From DATGIQ01 sp035295665 (lineage in GTDB: Bacteria; Planctomycetota; Planctomycetia; Gemmatales; Gemmataceae), in the NCBI GenBank assembly GCA_035295665.1, contig DATGIQ010000223.1, forward strand, positions 1-23,770: a stretch of 23,770 bases of DNA. The letters are read 5' to 3'. The first letter of the stretch is position 1; each line of letters starts with the position of its first letter. Positions 8,490 to 17,426 of this stretch are shown in pieces. A model generated the notes under the pieces. That model did no database searches. It saw only the letters and a program-made list of their open reading frames with translations, and was not told where the DNA came from. Made by a program: the position numbers and the translations under genes.

Positions 8490-8558
8490 TAAAGGAGTGA
8501 ATCGTCGTAAACGGTAGCCATGCAATCCCTTCATGAGGAAGGGAAATCGAGGAGCTCA

Positions 8559-9665
8559 ATGATGAAGCACACCATCTTCCCTGGTCTGCTGGCGCTCGCA
8601 CTCGGTGCGGGTCTGGTGGCGGCGAACCCACTCCGGGCTGAAGAGCTGGCACCGGAGTACCGTACTGCAATCCAGAAAGGGCTGGAGTGGGTGGCCAAGC
8701 AGCAACACCGCGATGGCCATTGGGAGGCCAACGGTGGACAATACCCGTCCGCCATGACGGCTCTGGCCGGGATGGTCCTCCTCATGGAAGGAAGCACGCT
8801 GCGGGAAGGCAAATACTGCAATCACATCCGCCGGGCGGTCGATTGGCTCACGGAGCGGAGCCAGCGCAACGGCTTGCTGGCCAACCCCAACAATGCCGTG
8901 GAAGCCGGCCGGTACATGTATGGCCACGGGTTCGCCACGCTCTTTCTGGCCCAGGTTTATGGCGAAGAAGAGGACAACGACCGCCGCCGCAAGCTGGAGG
9001 ATATTTTGACGCGGGCCGTGGATTTCATCGGCAAGGCTCAATCGTCGCGGGGCGGCTGGTACTACACCTCGGCGGCCGACGGCCATGACCAGGATGAAGG
9101 CTCCGTCACGATCACACAGATGCAGGCGTTGCGCGCCGCCAAGAATGCCGGGATCGTCGTTCCCAAGTCGATCATCGATAGGGCGCTGAAATACCTGGAA
9201 AACTCGACCACGGAGGGCGGCGGGGTCATCTACAGCCTCTCCCAGGCTGGGGGACGGGCCATGGGGGGCGGGCAGCCCGCACTGACGGCGGCCGCGGTGG
9301 CGTGCGGCTTTAATGCCGGCCAGTATCATTCCCCTCTGGCCAAAAGATGGCTTCAGTTTTGCCAGGCGCACGTTCCGATCGGCAACGTCCATCGCTTCAA
9401 CCACGATGAGTACACGCAGTATTACTACGCTCAGGCTCTGTACATGCTCGGGGACGATGGCTATGCCCGGCTCTTCCCGGATTCTCGAGAGAGCGAGCGG
9501 CTCACCTGGGGCAAGTACCGCAAGGTGATGTTCGATCATCTGGTCCGCACTCAGGGTGCGGATGGTAGCTGGAACGGCGGATACATCGGCCAAATCTTTG
9601 CAACGACGGCCTATTTGACGATCTTACAGCTGGATAATGGCACCCTGCCTATATATCAAAGATAG
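8559..9665 (+). CDS. Secreted prenyltransferase/squalene-oxidase repeat protein (toroid), copy 2
   Basis: The protein has 368 residues from ATG 8559, which has GGAG five bases upstream; the open frame extends to an ATG at 8520, but that would place 13 polar residues before the signal peptide. Cleavage is likely after LRA (residue 27). QW-type motifs are at QQHRDGHW (48-55) and QGADGSW (332-338). It aligns along its whole length with the protein at 6091-7191, sharing long blocks around MEGSTLREGKY, DRRRKLE and GDDGYA and the GTLPIYQR end; by eye well over half the residues are identical. As in copy 1, no squalene-cyclase DxDD motif is seen. It lies 86 bases upstream of the MoxR gene on the same strand, so it may be part of that transcription unit. 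A secreted binding or structural role is inferred. Confidence 0.85.
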   Translation: MMKHTIFPGLLALALGAGLVAANPLRAEELAPEYRTAIQKGLEWVAKQQHRDGHWEANGGQYPSAMTALAGMVLLMEGSTLREGKYCNHIRRAVDWLTERSQRNGLLANPNNAVEAGRYMYGHGFATLFLAQVYGEEEDNDRRRKLEDILTRAVDFIGKAQSSRGGWYYTSAADGHDQDEGSVTITQMQALRAAKNAGIVVPKSIIDRALKYLENSTTEGGGVIYSLSQAGGRAMGGGQPALTAAAVACGFNAGQYHSPLAKRWLQFCQAHVPIGNVHRFNHDEYTQYYYAQALYMLGDDGYARLFPDSRESERLTWGKYRKVMFDHLVRTQGADGSWNGGYIGQIFATTAYLTILQLDNGTLPIYQR

Positions 9666-9751
9666 AGAAATTTTGCGTATGCGGATGACACGCGGTGGTT
9701 GTTGACGCTCGTTGCCGAGCAAGGTTCCCTTAGTCAGAATTCGAGGAACGC

Positions 9752-10846
9752 ATGACTGAACCCAATGTCCAGGCCGTTTCCGCTGCCGGGGAGTCCACCG
9801 ATACCTTGGCTCAAGACGACCTCGAGTCGGTACGTCGTTTGCGCGATGCCTTTGACAGCATCAAAAAACAACTGGCGCGCGTAATTGTGGGTCAGGATCA
9901 GGTGATCGAGGAATTACTCATCGCCTTGTTCAGCCGCGGGCATTGCATTCTGGAAGGTGTGCCGGGGCTGGCTAAGACCTTGATGATCAGCACGCTTTCC
10001 AAGTGCCTGTCCCTTGCCTTTAGCCGCATCCAGTTTACGCCCGACCTCATGCCCTCCGACATCACCGGAACGGAGGTGATCGAAGAGAACCGCAGCACCG
10101 GCCACCGGGAGTTCAAGTTCATCGAAGGGCCGCTCTTCGCCAACGTGATCTTGGCGGACGAAATCAATCGCACGCCGCCCAAGACCCAGGCCGCCCTCTT
10201 GGAAGCGATGCAAGAGCGGCAGGTCACGGTCGGCCGGGTTCGCCATCGGCTGTCTGATCCCTTCTTCGTGCTTGCCACGCAGAACCCGATCGAGCAAGAA
10301 GGCACCTATCCCCTGCCCGAGGCTCAGCAAGACCGCTTCATGTTCAAGGTGTTCGTGAAGTACCCGAACTTTAACGAAGAATTCGAGATCGCCCGGCGGA
10401 CAACCGCGCTGATCAGCGAAGACCTTCAGCCCGTTTTGGCCGGCGACCTGATCCTCGAATTGCAGCGGCTGGTGCGGCGGGTGCCGGTCACGGACCATGT
10501 CATCCAGTACACGCTGGCCCTGGTCCGGCAGACGCGGATCGGCGAGCCCGGCGTCCCGAAATTCATCCGCGATTGGCTTGCCTGGGGAGCTGGACCCCGG
10601 GCTGTGCAGTACCTGATCCTGGGAGGCAAGGCCCGGGCTCTGCTCTATGGCCGAACCCATGTGCAGTGTGAAGACATCCAAACCCTGGCCTATCCGGTAT
10701 TGCGGCACCGCATTCTGACGAATTTCACGGCTGCCTCGGAAGGCATCACGACCGATACGGTCATCGAAAAGCTCCTCACGGAAACTCCCAGTCGGGAAGG
10801 GGAGCTGACGCGGGATGAGCGTTTCCGAAAAATCTTTGCCTCGTGA
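9752..10846 (+). CDS. moxR: MoxR-family AAA+ ATPase
   Basis: This 364-residue cytoplasmic ATPase contains the AAA_3 core: Walker A variant EGVPGLAKT at 68-76, Walker B VILADEINR at 132-140 (Asp136, Glu137), sensor-1 region ATQNP at 175-179 and an arginine in QDRF near 195. The C-terminal lid follows. MoxR proteins act as chaperone-like ATPases, usually with VWA-domain partners encoded beside them, in metal-cofactor insertion, complex assembly or stress responses. The start has GAGGAA upstream at normal spacing. It is the first gene of a cluster with a DUF58 protein and two VWA membrane proteins, the classic neighbourhood of this family. All motifs are intact, so activity is expected; the client is unknown. 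Confidence 0.95.
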   Translation: MTEPNVQAVSAAGESTDTLAQDDLESVRRLRDAFDSIKKQLARVIVGQDQVIEELLIALFSRGHCILEGVPGLAKTLMISTLSKCLSLAFSRIQFTPDLMPSDITGTEVIEENRSTGHREFKFIEGPLFANVILADEINRTPPKTQAALLEAMQERQVTVGRVRHRLSDPFFVLATQNPIEQEGTYPLPEAQQDRFMFKVFVKYPNFNEEFEIARRTTALISEDLQPVLAGDLILELQRLVRRVPVTDHVIQYTLALVRQTRIGEPGVPKFIRDWLAWGAGPRAVQYLILGGKARALLYGRTHVQCEDIQTLAYPVLRHRILTNFTAASEGITTDTVIEKLLTETPSREGELTRDERFRKIFAS

Positions 10847-10857
10847 AGGACTCATTT

Positions 10858-11790
10858 GTGCCCACAAAAGACGACAATCCGCGACGATTTCTCGACCCCG
10901 AAGCCATCGCACGCATTTCCCGTCTCGACCTGCGCGCCCGCCACGTGGTCGAAGGTTTCATTTCCGGGATGCACCGCAGCCCGTTCTTTGGCCACAGCAT
11001 CGAGTTCGTGCAGCACCGGGAATACGTCGCCGGCGATGATTTGCGGCATCTCGATTGGAAGGTCTGGTCCAAGACCGATCGCTTTTACGTCAAGCAGTAC
11101 GAGGAAGAGACCAACCTGCGCAGCACCATCATCGTCGATGTCAGCGAGTCGATGCACTACGGACGCGGAGCCCTTAACAAGTACGCCTATGGCTGCACGG
11201 TGGCCGCCTGTCTGGGGTATCTCTTGCTCCGCCAGCAGGATTCCGTCGGGCTCATCACCTTTGATGACAAGGTGCGGCAAATTGTCCCGCCGCGCAGTCA
11301 GCAGACCCACAGCGACGCCTTGGTCCAGGCACTGCATACCAGCCAGCCGCGCGCCAAGACCGACCTGGAAAAGATTCTCCGCCGCGTTGCCGAGTCGGTC
11401 CACGGCCGGGGCATGGTCATTCTCATTTCGGATTTGTTGGCCGAGCGCGAGCCGCTCTTCCGTGGTTTGGAGATGCTTTGCCACCGCCGCCACGACCTTC
11501 TGGTCTTCCACGTCTTGGACGAGGATGAGTTGAATTTCCCCTTTGCCGGGACTACCCGCTTCGAGGGGATGGAGGAACTGCCCCAGCTTCTGTGCGATCC
11601 GCGCGCGCTGCGGGACGGCTACATGGAAGCGCTGGGTGAGTACCTCGCTGAAGTTCGGCGTGGCTGCGCACGGCTGGGCATTGATTACGCTCTGGTGCGG
11701 ACGGGAGACTATCTCGACGCAGCGCTGTCCAAGTTCTTGCACCATCGCATGGCTCTGAAATCTTCCGCCAAGGTTCGTACGAATGTTTGA
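10858..11790 (+). CDS. DUF58 domain protein (VWA-like), MoxR partner
   Basis: The protein has 310 residues from GTG 10858, chosen because AAGGA lies seven bases upstream. A GTG at 10843 in the same frame would overlap the moxR stop and lacks a ribosome-binding site. The DUF58 signature is clear: YVAGDDLRHLDWKVW at 56-70, followed by FYVKQYEEE. A VWA-type metal motif DVSES (Asp94, Ser96, Ser98) begins the next segment. Unlike many DUF58 proteins it shows no N-terminal membrane helices, so it probably works in the cytoplasm beside the ATPase. The 3' end overlaps the next gene by eight bases, which suggests translational coupling. Members of this family are presumed adaptors between MoxR ATPases and membrane VWA proteins. 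Confidence 0.93.
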   Translation: MPTKDDNPRRFLDPEAIARISRLDLRARHVVEGFISGMHRSPFFGHSIEFVQHREYVAGDDLRHLDWKVWSKTDRFYVKQYEEETNLRSTIIVDVSESMHYGRGALNKYAYGCTVAACLGYLLLRQQDSVGLITFDDKVRQIVPPRSQQTHSDALVQALHTSQPRAKTDLEKILRRVAESVHGRGMVILISDLLAEREPLFRGLEMLCHRRHDLLVFHVLDEDELNFPFAGTTRFEGMEELPQLLCDPRALRDGYMEALGEYLAEVRRGCARLGIDYALVRTGDYLDAALSKFLHHRMALKSSAKVRTNV

Positions 11791-14452
11791 GTCCTTCCTG
11801 AATCCCGCCTATCTGGCAGCCGGCACCGCGCTCATCAGCCTGCCGATCCTCATCCATTTGATCAATCGGATGCGGTTCAAGCGGGTCCGCTGGGCGGCGA
11901 TGGAGTTCCTCCTCAAGTCGCAAAAGCGCAACCGCCGCCGGCTCCTTATCGAGCAGCTGCTCTTGCTGGCGCTGCGGTGCATGCTGGTGCTGCTCGCAGT
12001 TCTGCTGGTGTCGCGGTATCTTTTTTCCTTCACCATTTTCCAACCACAGAATACGCTGCACGTGGTGGTCCTCGATGACAGCCTCAGCATGAGCGATCAG
12101 TGGAAAGAAGACGGCGAGGATAAGAATTCCTTCAAGGTCGGAAAGGACCTGATCGTCAAGGAGATTGCGAAAAACGCTGCGCTGGCGCGGACCGCGCAGC
12201 GACTGATCTTGTTTACCCTCTCCGATCCGGGGACGATCCGTTTCAATGAGCGTCTCAACGAGCAGTCCATTCAGGAATTGCAGAAGACCCTGGCCGAAAC
12301 TCAGGTCTCGTCCCTCCGCCTGGACGCGCTCAAAGGAGTTGAAGCGGCCAAAGAGCTCTTTGACAAGGTGCCGCAGGACCGGTGCATTTTGCACGTCGTG
12401 AGCGATTTTCGCCAGCGCGACTGGTCTGAGCCCGACGCTTTGGCTCTTTCCAAGAAACTGGAGGAGCTGGCCACGGCCAAGGTGAAGATCAACCTCGTCG
12501 ACACGGCACATCCCTACCGAAGTGATGTCCAGCTGATCCCCCTCTACCACGATAACCTCGCGGTCACCGAACTCCGGCCGGAAACGCGCATCGCTGCTCG
12601 GAATACGCCTGTGCAATTCACTGTTACCGTTGCTAATTTTGGGGCCAGCGAACGTAAGAATGTCCGCGTGGCCGTCAAGGTCAACGGCGGCGAGCGCCTC
12701 GAAGGTTCCGTGGCGATGACCATTCCTGCGGGCGGCTCCAGATCGGATGCCTTCCAGGTTTCGTTCGACCAGCTCGGCTTCAACCAGGTTAGTGCCAACT
12801 TGGAACAGGAAGAGGTCGGACTGCAAGGCGACAATACTCGCTATGCCGTGATCGAGGTGCGGAAGCAGGTGCCGTTGTTGATGATCGACGGCGACCCAAT
12901 CAACGGACGGAAGCCGGGTGGAGATCGCTTTCATCTCCAGACGCTCTTCACCGCCGCCCACAATTACGAAGTCGTGCCCGGCGGGGTGGAAGAATTGGAG
13001 AAGCCGATCCTGGATCGCTATTCGAGCATTTACCTGCTCAACATCCGTGAATTGACCCGGAAGGCCCGCGACAATCTGGAGGAGTACGTCCGCGGCGGTG
13101 GTAGCGTGGCGTTTTTCATGGGCGACCTGGTGCGCGCCGATCAGTACAACAAGGATCTGTATCGCGATGGGAAAGGCATCTTCCCGGTATTGCTGGCGGA
13201 TCGGCCTTCGGGGGAACTGGAGCCCGACCTGTTTGACGGGCAGCTCAAGCTCTTTGTGCGGAACGAAACGCATCCCATTTTCTCCGAGGTATGGCAGCCC
13301 AAGTTTCGCGGCGTCTTCCAATTCCTGCCGATCCGGCGTTACTACCCCGTGCCGCGCCACCGTTGGCAACCTGAACCGGGTCGCGTGGAGGAGTTGGCCA
13401 CTCTGCCCAACCGCCAGTCCATCCGCGACTTCACCGAGAACGCCCAGGAGATTTTGAGCGGGCTCGATGCGCTGGCTCAGGACCCCAACTGTGACAAATA
13501 CCGTCACGGCCTGGAAAACCATCGACGGGCAATCCAGAACACGCTGGTGGGCGATAAACCGCTTTACGAGCTGGCCAACGCCCTCGATGCCCTGCTCCAC
13601 GACCGTGGCGAGCCGGACAACTCGCTGCGGCCTAATCTGGTCGAGTTCTGGAGCCAGCCCGAATATCAGAAACTCCGCTTGCGGGTGGACCGGCTGCGCG
13701 AAGCCACCCAGCTGGGCGATCCGTTCGTGGTCAGTGCCCGCTTCGGCAAAGGCCGCGTCGTTGTGTTCTTGACCACCGCTGGCCGAGCCTGGAATGATTG
13801 GGCCGGCGGTAGCCCGGCGATGCTGACGTACCCGATTGTCATGCTGGAGCTGCAAAAATACCTCACCAGCGCCGGGGATGAGACCGAATTGAGCGTTGGC
13901 TCCCCGCTCGAGTTCCAGCTCGATAGCAGCCGGTATGATGGCCGCATTCTCCGCTTCTTCCAGCCGGAAGCACGCGAGAACGCTCCGGGCAACGCGGCAG
14001 GCGAGAACGCCAACCCGATCGATCTCAAAGAACAGCTGGTTGCCCCGACTGGGGGCCGACTGCTCTTTTCCTTCAATGAGGCGCGGAAACCGGGACTCTA
14101 CTTTTTCAACCTGGTGCCCCGTGAGCAACCGGGCACTCCGGCGGGGGAGCCGAAGCCAGAGCAGCGGGCCTTTGTTTTCAACGTGGATACTCGCGAAAGC
14201 GATCTCCGCCGCGCACCCAGGGAGGAGCTGGAGCGCTTGGCCAGCGGCATTCAGGTCCGTTCTCCCGGTTCGAGCTGGGCTGACTTGGCTAATCGGCAAA
14301 ATGATTTATCGGAATGGCCCTGGTTTTATCTGATCATCCTGGTGGTCCTGGTGGCCGAGCAGGCCCTGGCCGTTCATCTGAGCTACCATCTGAAAGGGAG
14401 CGAACCAACATCCCCGGCGCGCGTGACCCGTCCCCAGGTGAGCCCGGCATAA
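11783..14452 (+). CDS. BatA-like membrane protein with VWA and glutamine-amidotransferase-like regions
   Basis: The protein has 889 residues. The N-terminus carries the BatA (aerotolerance regulator N-terminal) signature: a first helix at about 7-27 followed by LIHLINRMRFKRVRWAAMEF, then a second helix at about 56-80. A VWA region follows with metal motif DDSLS (98-102). A beta-rich segment near 250-350 resembles immunoglobulin-like folds. Residues about 408-449 (DRYSSIYLLNI, EEYVRGGGSVAFFMGD) resemble the glutamine-amidotransferase-like fold common in planctomycete VWA proteins. A last helix lies near 850-870 (WFYLIILVVLVAEQALAVHL), so most of the chain is probably periplasmic. It overlaps the DUF58 gene by eight bases. 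It is much longer than a standard BatA (about 330 residues). The general class is secure, the enzymatic status of the amidotransferase-like part is not. Confidence 0.85.
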   Translation: MFESFLNPAYLAAGTALISLPILIHLINRMRFKRVRWAAMEFLLKSQKRNRRRLLIEQLLLLALRCMLVLLAVLLVSRYLFSFTIFQPQNTLHVVVLDDSLSMSDQWKEDGEDKNSFKVGKDLIVKEIAKNAALARTAQRLILFTLSDPGTIRFNERLNEQSIQELQKTLAETQVSSLRLDALKGVEAAKELFDKVPQDRCILHVVSDFRQRDWSEPDALALSKKLEELATAKVKINLVDTAHPYRSDVQLIPLYHDNLAVTELRPETRIAARNTPVQFTVTVANFGASERKNVRVAVKVNGGERLEGSVAMTIPAGGSRSDAFQVSFDQLGFNQVSANLEQEEVGLQGDNTRYAVIEVRKQVPLLMIDGDPINGRKPGGDRFHLQTLFTAAHNYEVVPGGVEELEKPILDRYSSIYLLNIRELTRKARDNLEEYVRGGGSVAFFMGDLVRADQYNKDLYRDGKGIFPVLLADRPSGELEPDLFDGQLKLFVRNETHPIFSEVWQPKFRGVFQFLPIRRYYPVPRHRWQPEPGRVEELATLPNRQSIRDFTENAQEILSGLDALAQDPNCDKYRHGLENHRRAIQNTLVGDKPLYELANALDALLHDRGEPDNSLRPNLVEFWSQPEYQKLRLRVDRLREATQLGDPFVVSARFGKGRVVVFLTTAGRAWNDWAGGSPAMLTYPIVMLELQKYLTSAGDETELSVGSPLEFQLDSSRYDGRILRFFQPEARENAPGNAAGENANPIDLKEQLVAPTGGRLLFSFNEARKPGLYFFNLVPREQPGTPAGEPKPEQRAFVFNVDTRESDLRRAPREELERLASGIQVRSPGSSWADLANRQNDLSEWPWFYLIILVVLVAEQALAVHLSYHLKGSEPTSPARVTRPQVSPA

Positions 14453-14461
14453 TACCGCTTG

Positions 14462-14501
14462 GCGGCGGTTCGCAGAACCACGCGGTTCTGCGAACCGCCG
14501 C
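14462..14501 (+). repeat. Perfect 18-bp stem-loop inside the MoxR cluster
   Basis: GCGGCGGTTCGCAGAACC (14462-14479) is followed by a loop ACGC and by its exact complement (14484-14501). It fills most of the 68-base gap between the two VWA genes. No T run follows, so it is not a standard intrinsic terminator; it could be an mRNA-stabilising or processing hairpin, an attenuator, or a REP-like palindromic element. A second palindrome, CTCAATaATTGAG (14501-14513), directly abuts it and shares base 14501. Confidence 0.75.
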
Positions 14502-14513
14502 TCAATAATTGAG
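14501..14513. repeat. 13-base palindrome adjoining the stem-loop
   Basis: CTCAATaATTGAG has perfect 6-base arms around a single base. It lies seven bases before the next gene's ATG, over the place where its ribosome-binding site should be. No strong purine-rich binding site is visible otherwise, so folding here could limit initiation. Confidence 0.45.
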
Positions 14514-14520
14514 TGATTCC

Positions 14521-17403
14521 ATGGATACCACCACGACAAAGGAAACGGAATTCGTTTTCCGCCGCTTGGACGAGGCGCTGCGTGTCTTTGGCCGGGAGAC
14601 CGATCCGCGCTGGTTTTGGGTTATGATCGTGATCCTGGTGGTGGCTGCCGGGTTCACGTACGTGGCTTGGATGTACAAGCGCGACAGCCAGTCGGTCGGC
14701 GGGATATGGGCCAGTTTTCTGGCGGCCCTCCGCTGTGGTGTGTACAGCATCCTGGCCATCGTGTTTCTGCTGCCGGCCTGGCAAACCTGGGAGCGGACCG
14801 AGAGCCGTTCCAAGGTTGTGCTGGCTTTTGACGTGTCCGGCAGCATGGGGAGCAAGGACGACATTCCCACGGAGGCGCTGCCCGCCGAAAAATTGCCGAC
14901 CCGACAGGACAAGGTGATCCAGTTTCTGCAGGACGAGCGCATCGGCTTTCTCAAGAACCTGCAAGAGAAAAACCCAATCTCTCTGTACCGCTTTGGTGGC
15001 GACGTCGATGAATCGTTCAAGGTCTTGAATGGGGGGGCTCCCTGGTCGACCGAAAAGCGGGACGCCTGGCTCAAGCCCCAATTCGCAGAAGCTCTGCCTG
15101 ACCAACTGCCGGATGCGGAGCGAACCAAGTTTCTCAAGCTGCTGAACGAAAACGGTGTGGTTGCCGCCGCGGCCACGTTATCGGAGGAGAATCGGCTCAA
15201 ATTCCTGCAGCGCCAAGAATCAATTCAGCAACTGGTGGGCGGCACCAATCTCGGTGATTGCCTGCGGAAGGTCTTCAATCGCGAATCCAACAACATGGTT
15301 CAGGGGCTCGTGGTCTTCAGCGACGGACGCAGTACGGAAGGCTCCTCCCAGGCGTTCGAGGATCTGCGCAGCCGGGCCGAGCGGGCCAAGGTGCCGATCT
15401 TCACGGTCGTGGTGGGCGAACACCGGCAGCCGATCAATATCCGCATCACGGACCTCCAGGCGCCGGAACAGGCCCGGCCGGAGGACAAGTTTCCCGTGCG
15501 TGTCGAGATCGACGGCGACGGTCTGCCCAACGCAGCCATGGAGGTCCACCTGGATATCACCGGTCCGAAAAAAGAGAAAAAGACCCTCACCAAGCCGTTC
15601 CAGTTCAGCGCGGGCTCCGGTGGACCGCCGCATGCCCAGGCTGAATTTGACATCGACGGTCTACTCGGCGACCCTGCTGCTTCCGGTAAATCGGCCGAGC
15701 TGGAGGAGGGGGAATGGAAGTTCGTGGCCCGCATTCCCAAGGACAAACGCGAGATTTTCCTGCCCAAGGAGCACCTGAGCCGGGAAGCGACCGTGCACGT
15801 TGTCAAGAAACCGCTCCGGGTTTTGCTGTTTGCGGGGGGGCCGAGCCACGATTACCAATTCGTCCGCAACCTGTTTGTTCGTGAAGTCGATCTCCACCGC
15901 GCGGAGCTGAGCATTTGCCTGCAAATTCAGCGGCCGGGAGTCGTGCAGGATGTCCCCTCGGATCGACTGCTCAAGCGGTTTCCGTCGCGCCTGGAGTCCG
16001 AGGATTCGACCACGGAGAAGCCGGAGGATCGCTACGCCAATCTGGCCTATTACGATGTGATCATTGCGTTCGATCCGGACTGGACCCAGTTAGAGCCCGA
16101 ACAGCTCACTGCCTTGACGAACTGGGTCAACCGGCAGGCGGGCGGCTTGATTGTGGTGGCCTCGCCGGTGAATACCACCCAGCTGACGCGCCTCAACAAT
16201 CGGGAGCGGCTCAAGCCAATCCTGGATCTGTACCCCGTGATTTTGAAAGATAGCGTGCTGGACAGCGAGCGGTCATCCACCGATCCCTGGCGTCTCCATT
16301 TTCCCGGTGCCAACGCCGAGATGGAATTCCTCAAGCTGGACGAGGGATCCAAGGAGCAATTGGCCGGTTGGGAGCAGTTCTTCACGGGAAGCCCCAAGCC
16401 AGCCAACGATGCACCGGTCGTGCGGGGTTTTTACAGCTACTACCCGGTCCTGAGCGTCAAGCCCAGCGCCTCGGTGATCGCCACCTTCGCCGATCCGCGG
16501 GCGCGAATTGACGAGGGCCGAAAGGAGCAGCCGTACCTGGTGACCATGCCATTCGGCAACGGCAAGGTGGTCTATCTCGGCTCGGGTGAAACGTGGCGGC
16601 TGCGGCAATATCGGGAAGTGTACCACGAGCGTTTCTGGACCAAACTGGCGCGCTACGCCGGTTCGGGCAATCTGACGCGGCAGAGCCGGCGTGGTGTCAT
16701 CGTCATGGGACAGGAGTTCCCCGCCGGACAGCTGGTGCCGGTGGAAGCCCAGCTCTTTGGACGCGACTTGAAGCCGCTCCCGCGATCCGCCACGCCATCG
16801 GTTCAGGTGCAGCCGCCGCATGGCGAGCCACTCAACCTTCAGCTCAAAGCCAAGCCGAGCCAGGGGGGCGAATGGAGTGGTTGGTTTCAGACACGCTTCC
16901 GCGTGACCGAACCGGGAGAATATCGTTTGAACGTGAAGATCAGCGAAACCGGTGAAACTTTGCCGCGCCGGTTCACGGTCAAGGAGTCGAACCCCGAGCT
17001 AGACAACACCCGGCCGGATTTCGGGCAGATGTACCAGCTCGCCACGGGAATGTCGGAAGTCCTGCCCCGCCTGGATCGGTCAACGGAAGAAGAGCTGCAC
17101 CGCACGCTAGACGATACCGTGGCCCGGTTGCTGCGGCGTGGAGATGACCACGCAGAGCCGAACGGTAAACAGCGCAAGGAGCAGCCGCGGCTCTTTTTCG
17201 ACCTGAGTTCGGCCAAGATGATTCCCCGGTGCATGGTGACCGATAGCAAAGTACAGCGTAGCCGGGGCGCTGTTCAGGATCTTTGGGACGAAGGGTTCAC
17301 CTTATGGCCCGACCCATCGGTTCGGATGGCGACGGTGCTGCTGGTGATCACGCTGCTCTTATCGGTGGAGTGGCTGACGCGGAAACTGTTGAAGCTGGCG
17401 TGA
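14521..17403 (+). CDS. VWA-domain membrane protein with glutamine-amidotransferase-like region
   Basis: The protein has 960 residues from ATG 14521. A TTG at 14509 is in frame but adds only four residues. Two N-terminal helices lie at about 31-50 and 67-86, then a VWA domain with an intact metal motif DVSGS (Asp104, Ser106, Ser108) and the strand LVVFSDGRS. A beta-rich part follows. Around 510-560 the sequence YYDVIIAFDPDW and then LTNWVNRQAGGLIVVASP resembles the glutamine-amidotransferase-like fold, with FGNGKVVYLGSGE at its end. A final helix (ATVLLVITLLLSVEWL) closes the chain, giving a large external domain. Overall organisation mirrors the preceding protein, which suggests that the two are a BatA/BatB-like pair. 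Translation may depend on upstream coupling because the leader is occupied by palindromes. Confidence 0.85.
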   Translation: MDTTTTKETEFVFRRLDEALRVFGRETDPRWFWVMIVILVVAAGFTYVAWMYKRDSQSVGGIWASFLAALRCGVYSILAIVFLLPAWQTWERTESRSKVVLAFDVSGSMGSKDDIPTEALPAEKLPTRQDKVIQFLQDERIGFLKNLQEKNPISLYRFGGDVDESFKVLNGGAPWSTEKRDAWLKPQFAEALPDQLPDAERTKFLKLLNENGVVAAAATLSEENRLKFLQRQESIQQLVGGTNLGDCLRKVFNRESNNMVQGLVVFSDGRSTEGSSQAFEDLRSRAERAKVPIFTVVVGEHRQPINIRITDLQAPEQARPEDKFPVRVEIDGDGLPNAAMEVHLDITGPKKEKKTLTKPFQFSAGSGGPPHAQAEFDIDGLLGDPAASGKSAELEEGEWKFVARIPKDKREIFLPKEHLSREATVHVVKKPLRVLLFAGGPSHDYQFVRNLFVREVDLHRAELSICLQIQRPGVVQDVPSDRLLKRFPSRLESEDSTTEKPEDRYANLAYYDVIIAFDPDWTQLEPEQLTALTNWVNRQAGGLIVVASPVNTTQLTRLNNRERLKPILDLYPVILKDSVLDSERSSTDPWRLHFPGANAEMEFLKLDEGSKEQLAGWEQFFTGSPKPANDAPVVRGFYSYYPVLSVKPSASVIATFADPRARIDEGRKEQPYLVTMPFGNGKVVYLGSGETWRLRQYREVYHERFWTKLARYAGSGNLTRQSRRGVIVMGQEFPAGQLVPVEAQLFGRDLKPLPRSATPSVQVQPPHGEPLNLQLKAKPSQGGEWSGWFQTRFRVTEPGEYRLNVKISETGETLPRRFTVKESNPELDNTRPDFGQMYQLATGMSEVLPRLDRSTEEELHRTLDDTVARLLRRGDDHAEPNGKQRKEQPRLFFDLSSAKMIPRCMVTDSKVQRSRGAVQDLWDEGFTLWPDPSVRMATVLLVITLLLSVEWLTRKLLKLA

Positions 17404-17426
17404 GGTCCCCAAACAGGGAGTGCACG

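Larger units (their letters stand above)
7891..8558. other. Intergenic stretch with decayed regulator and palindromes
   Basis: No intact gene is supported here. Reading frames cover parts of the stretch but lack recognisable proteins. It contains, in order, a palindrome at 7894-7906, an inverted repeat at 8030-8049, the ArsR-like relic from 8070, a 7-bp GC-rich stem at 8401-8420 (loop AGAAAC, no following T run) and a possible promoter for the second toroid gene at 8461-8489. The stretch is unusually loose compared with the compact genes around it. Confidence 0.6.

Noticed and set aside
6091..9665. Squalene-hopene cyclase function for the two toroid proteins
   Set aside because: QW-type motifs are present, but no DxDD catalytic motif was found, both proteins have signal peptides and they are about half the length of a cyclase.
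9702..9720. TTGACG at 9702 as the -35 box of a moxR promoter
   Set aside because: No acceptable -10 hexamer occurs at 16-19 bases; the nearby 5-bp stem GCTCG/CGAGC is too short to interpret.
11552..14299. Minus-strand open frame of 915 codons antisense to the BatA-like gene
   Set aside because: Same reason: an antisense shadow of a coding region with strong third-position GC; no motifs or ribosome-binding site.
17283..17426. Upstream start of the 943-residue membrane protein
   Set aside because: It would overlap the previous gene by about 120 bases, while ATG 17427 has a good GGGAG at normal spacing.
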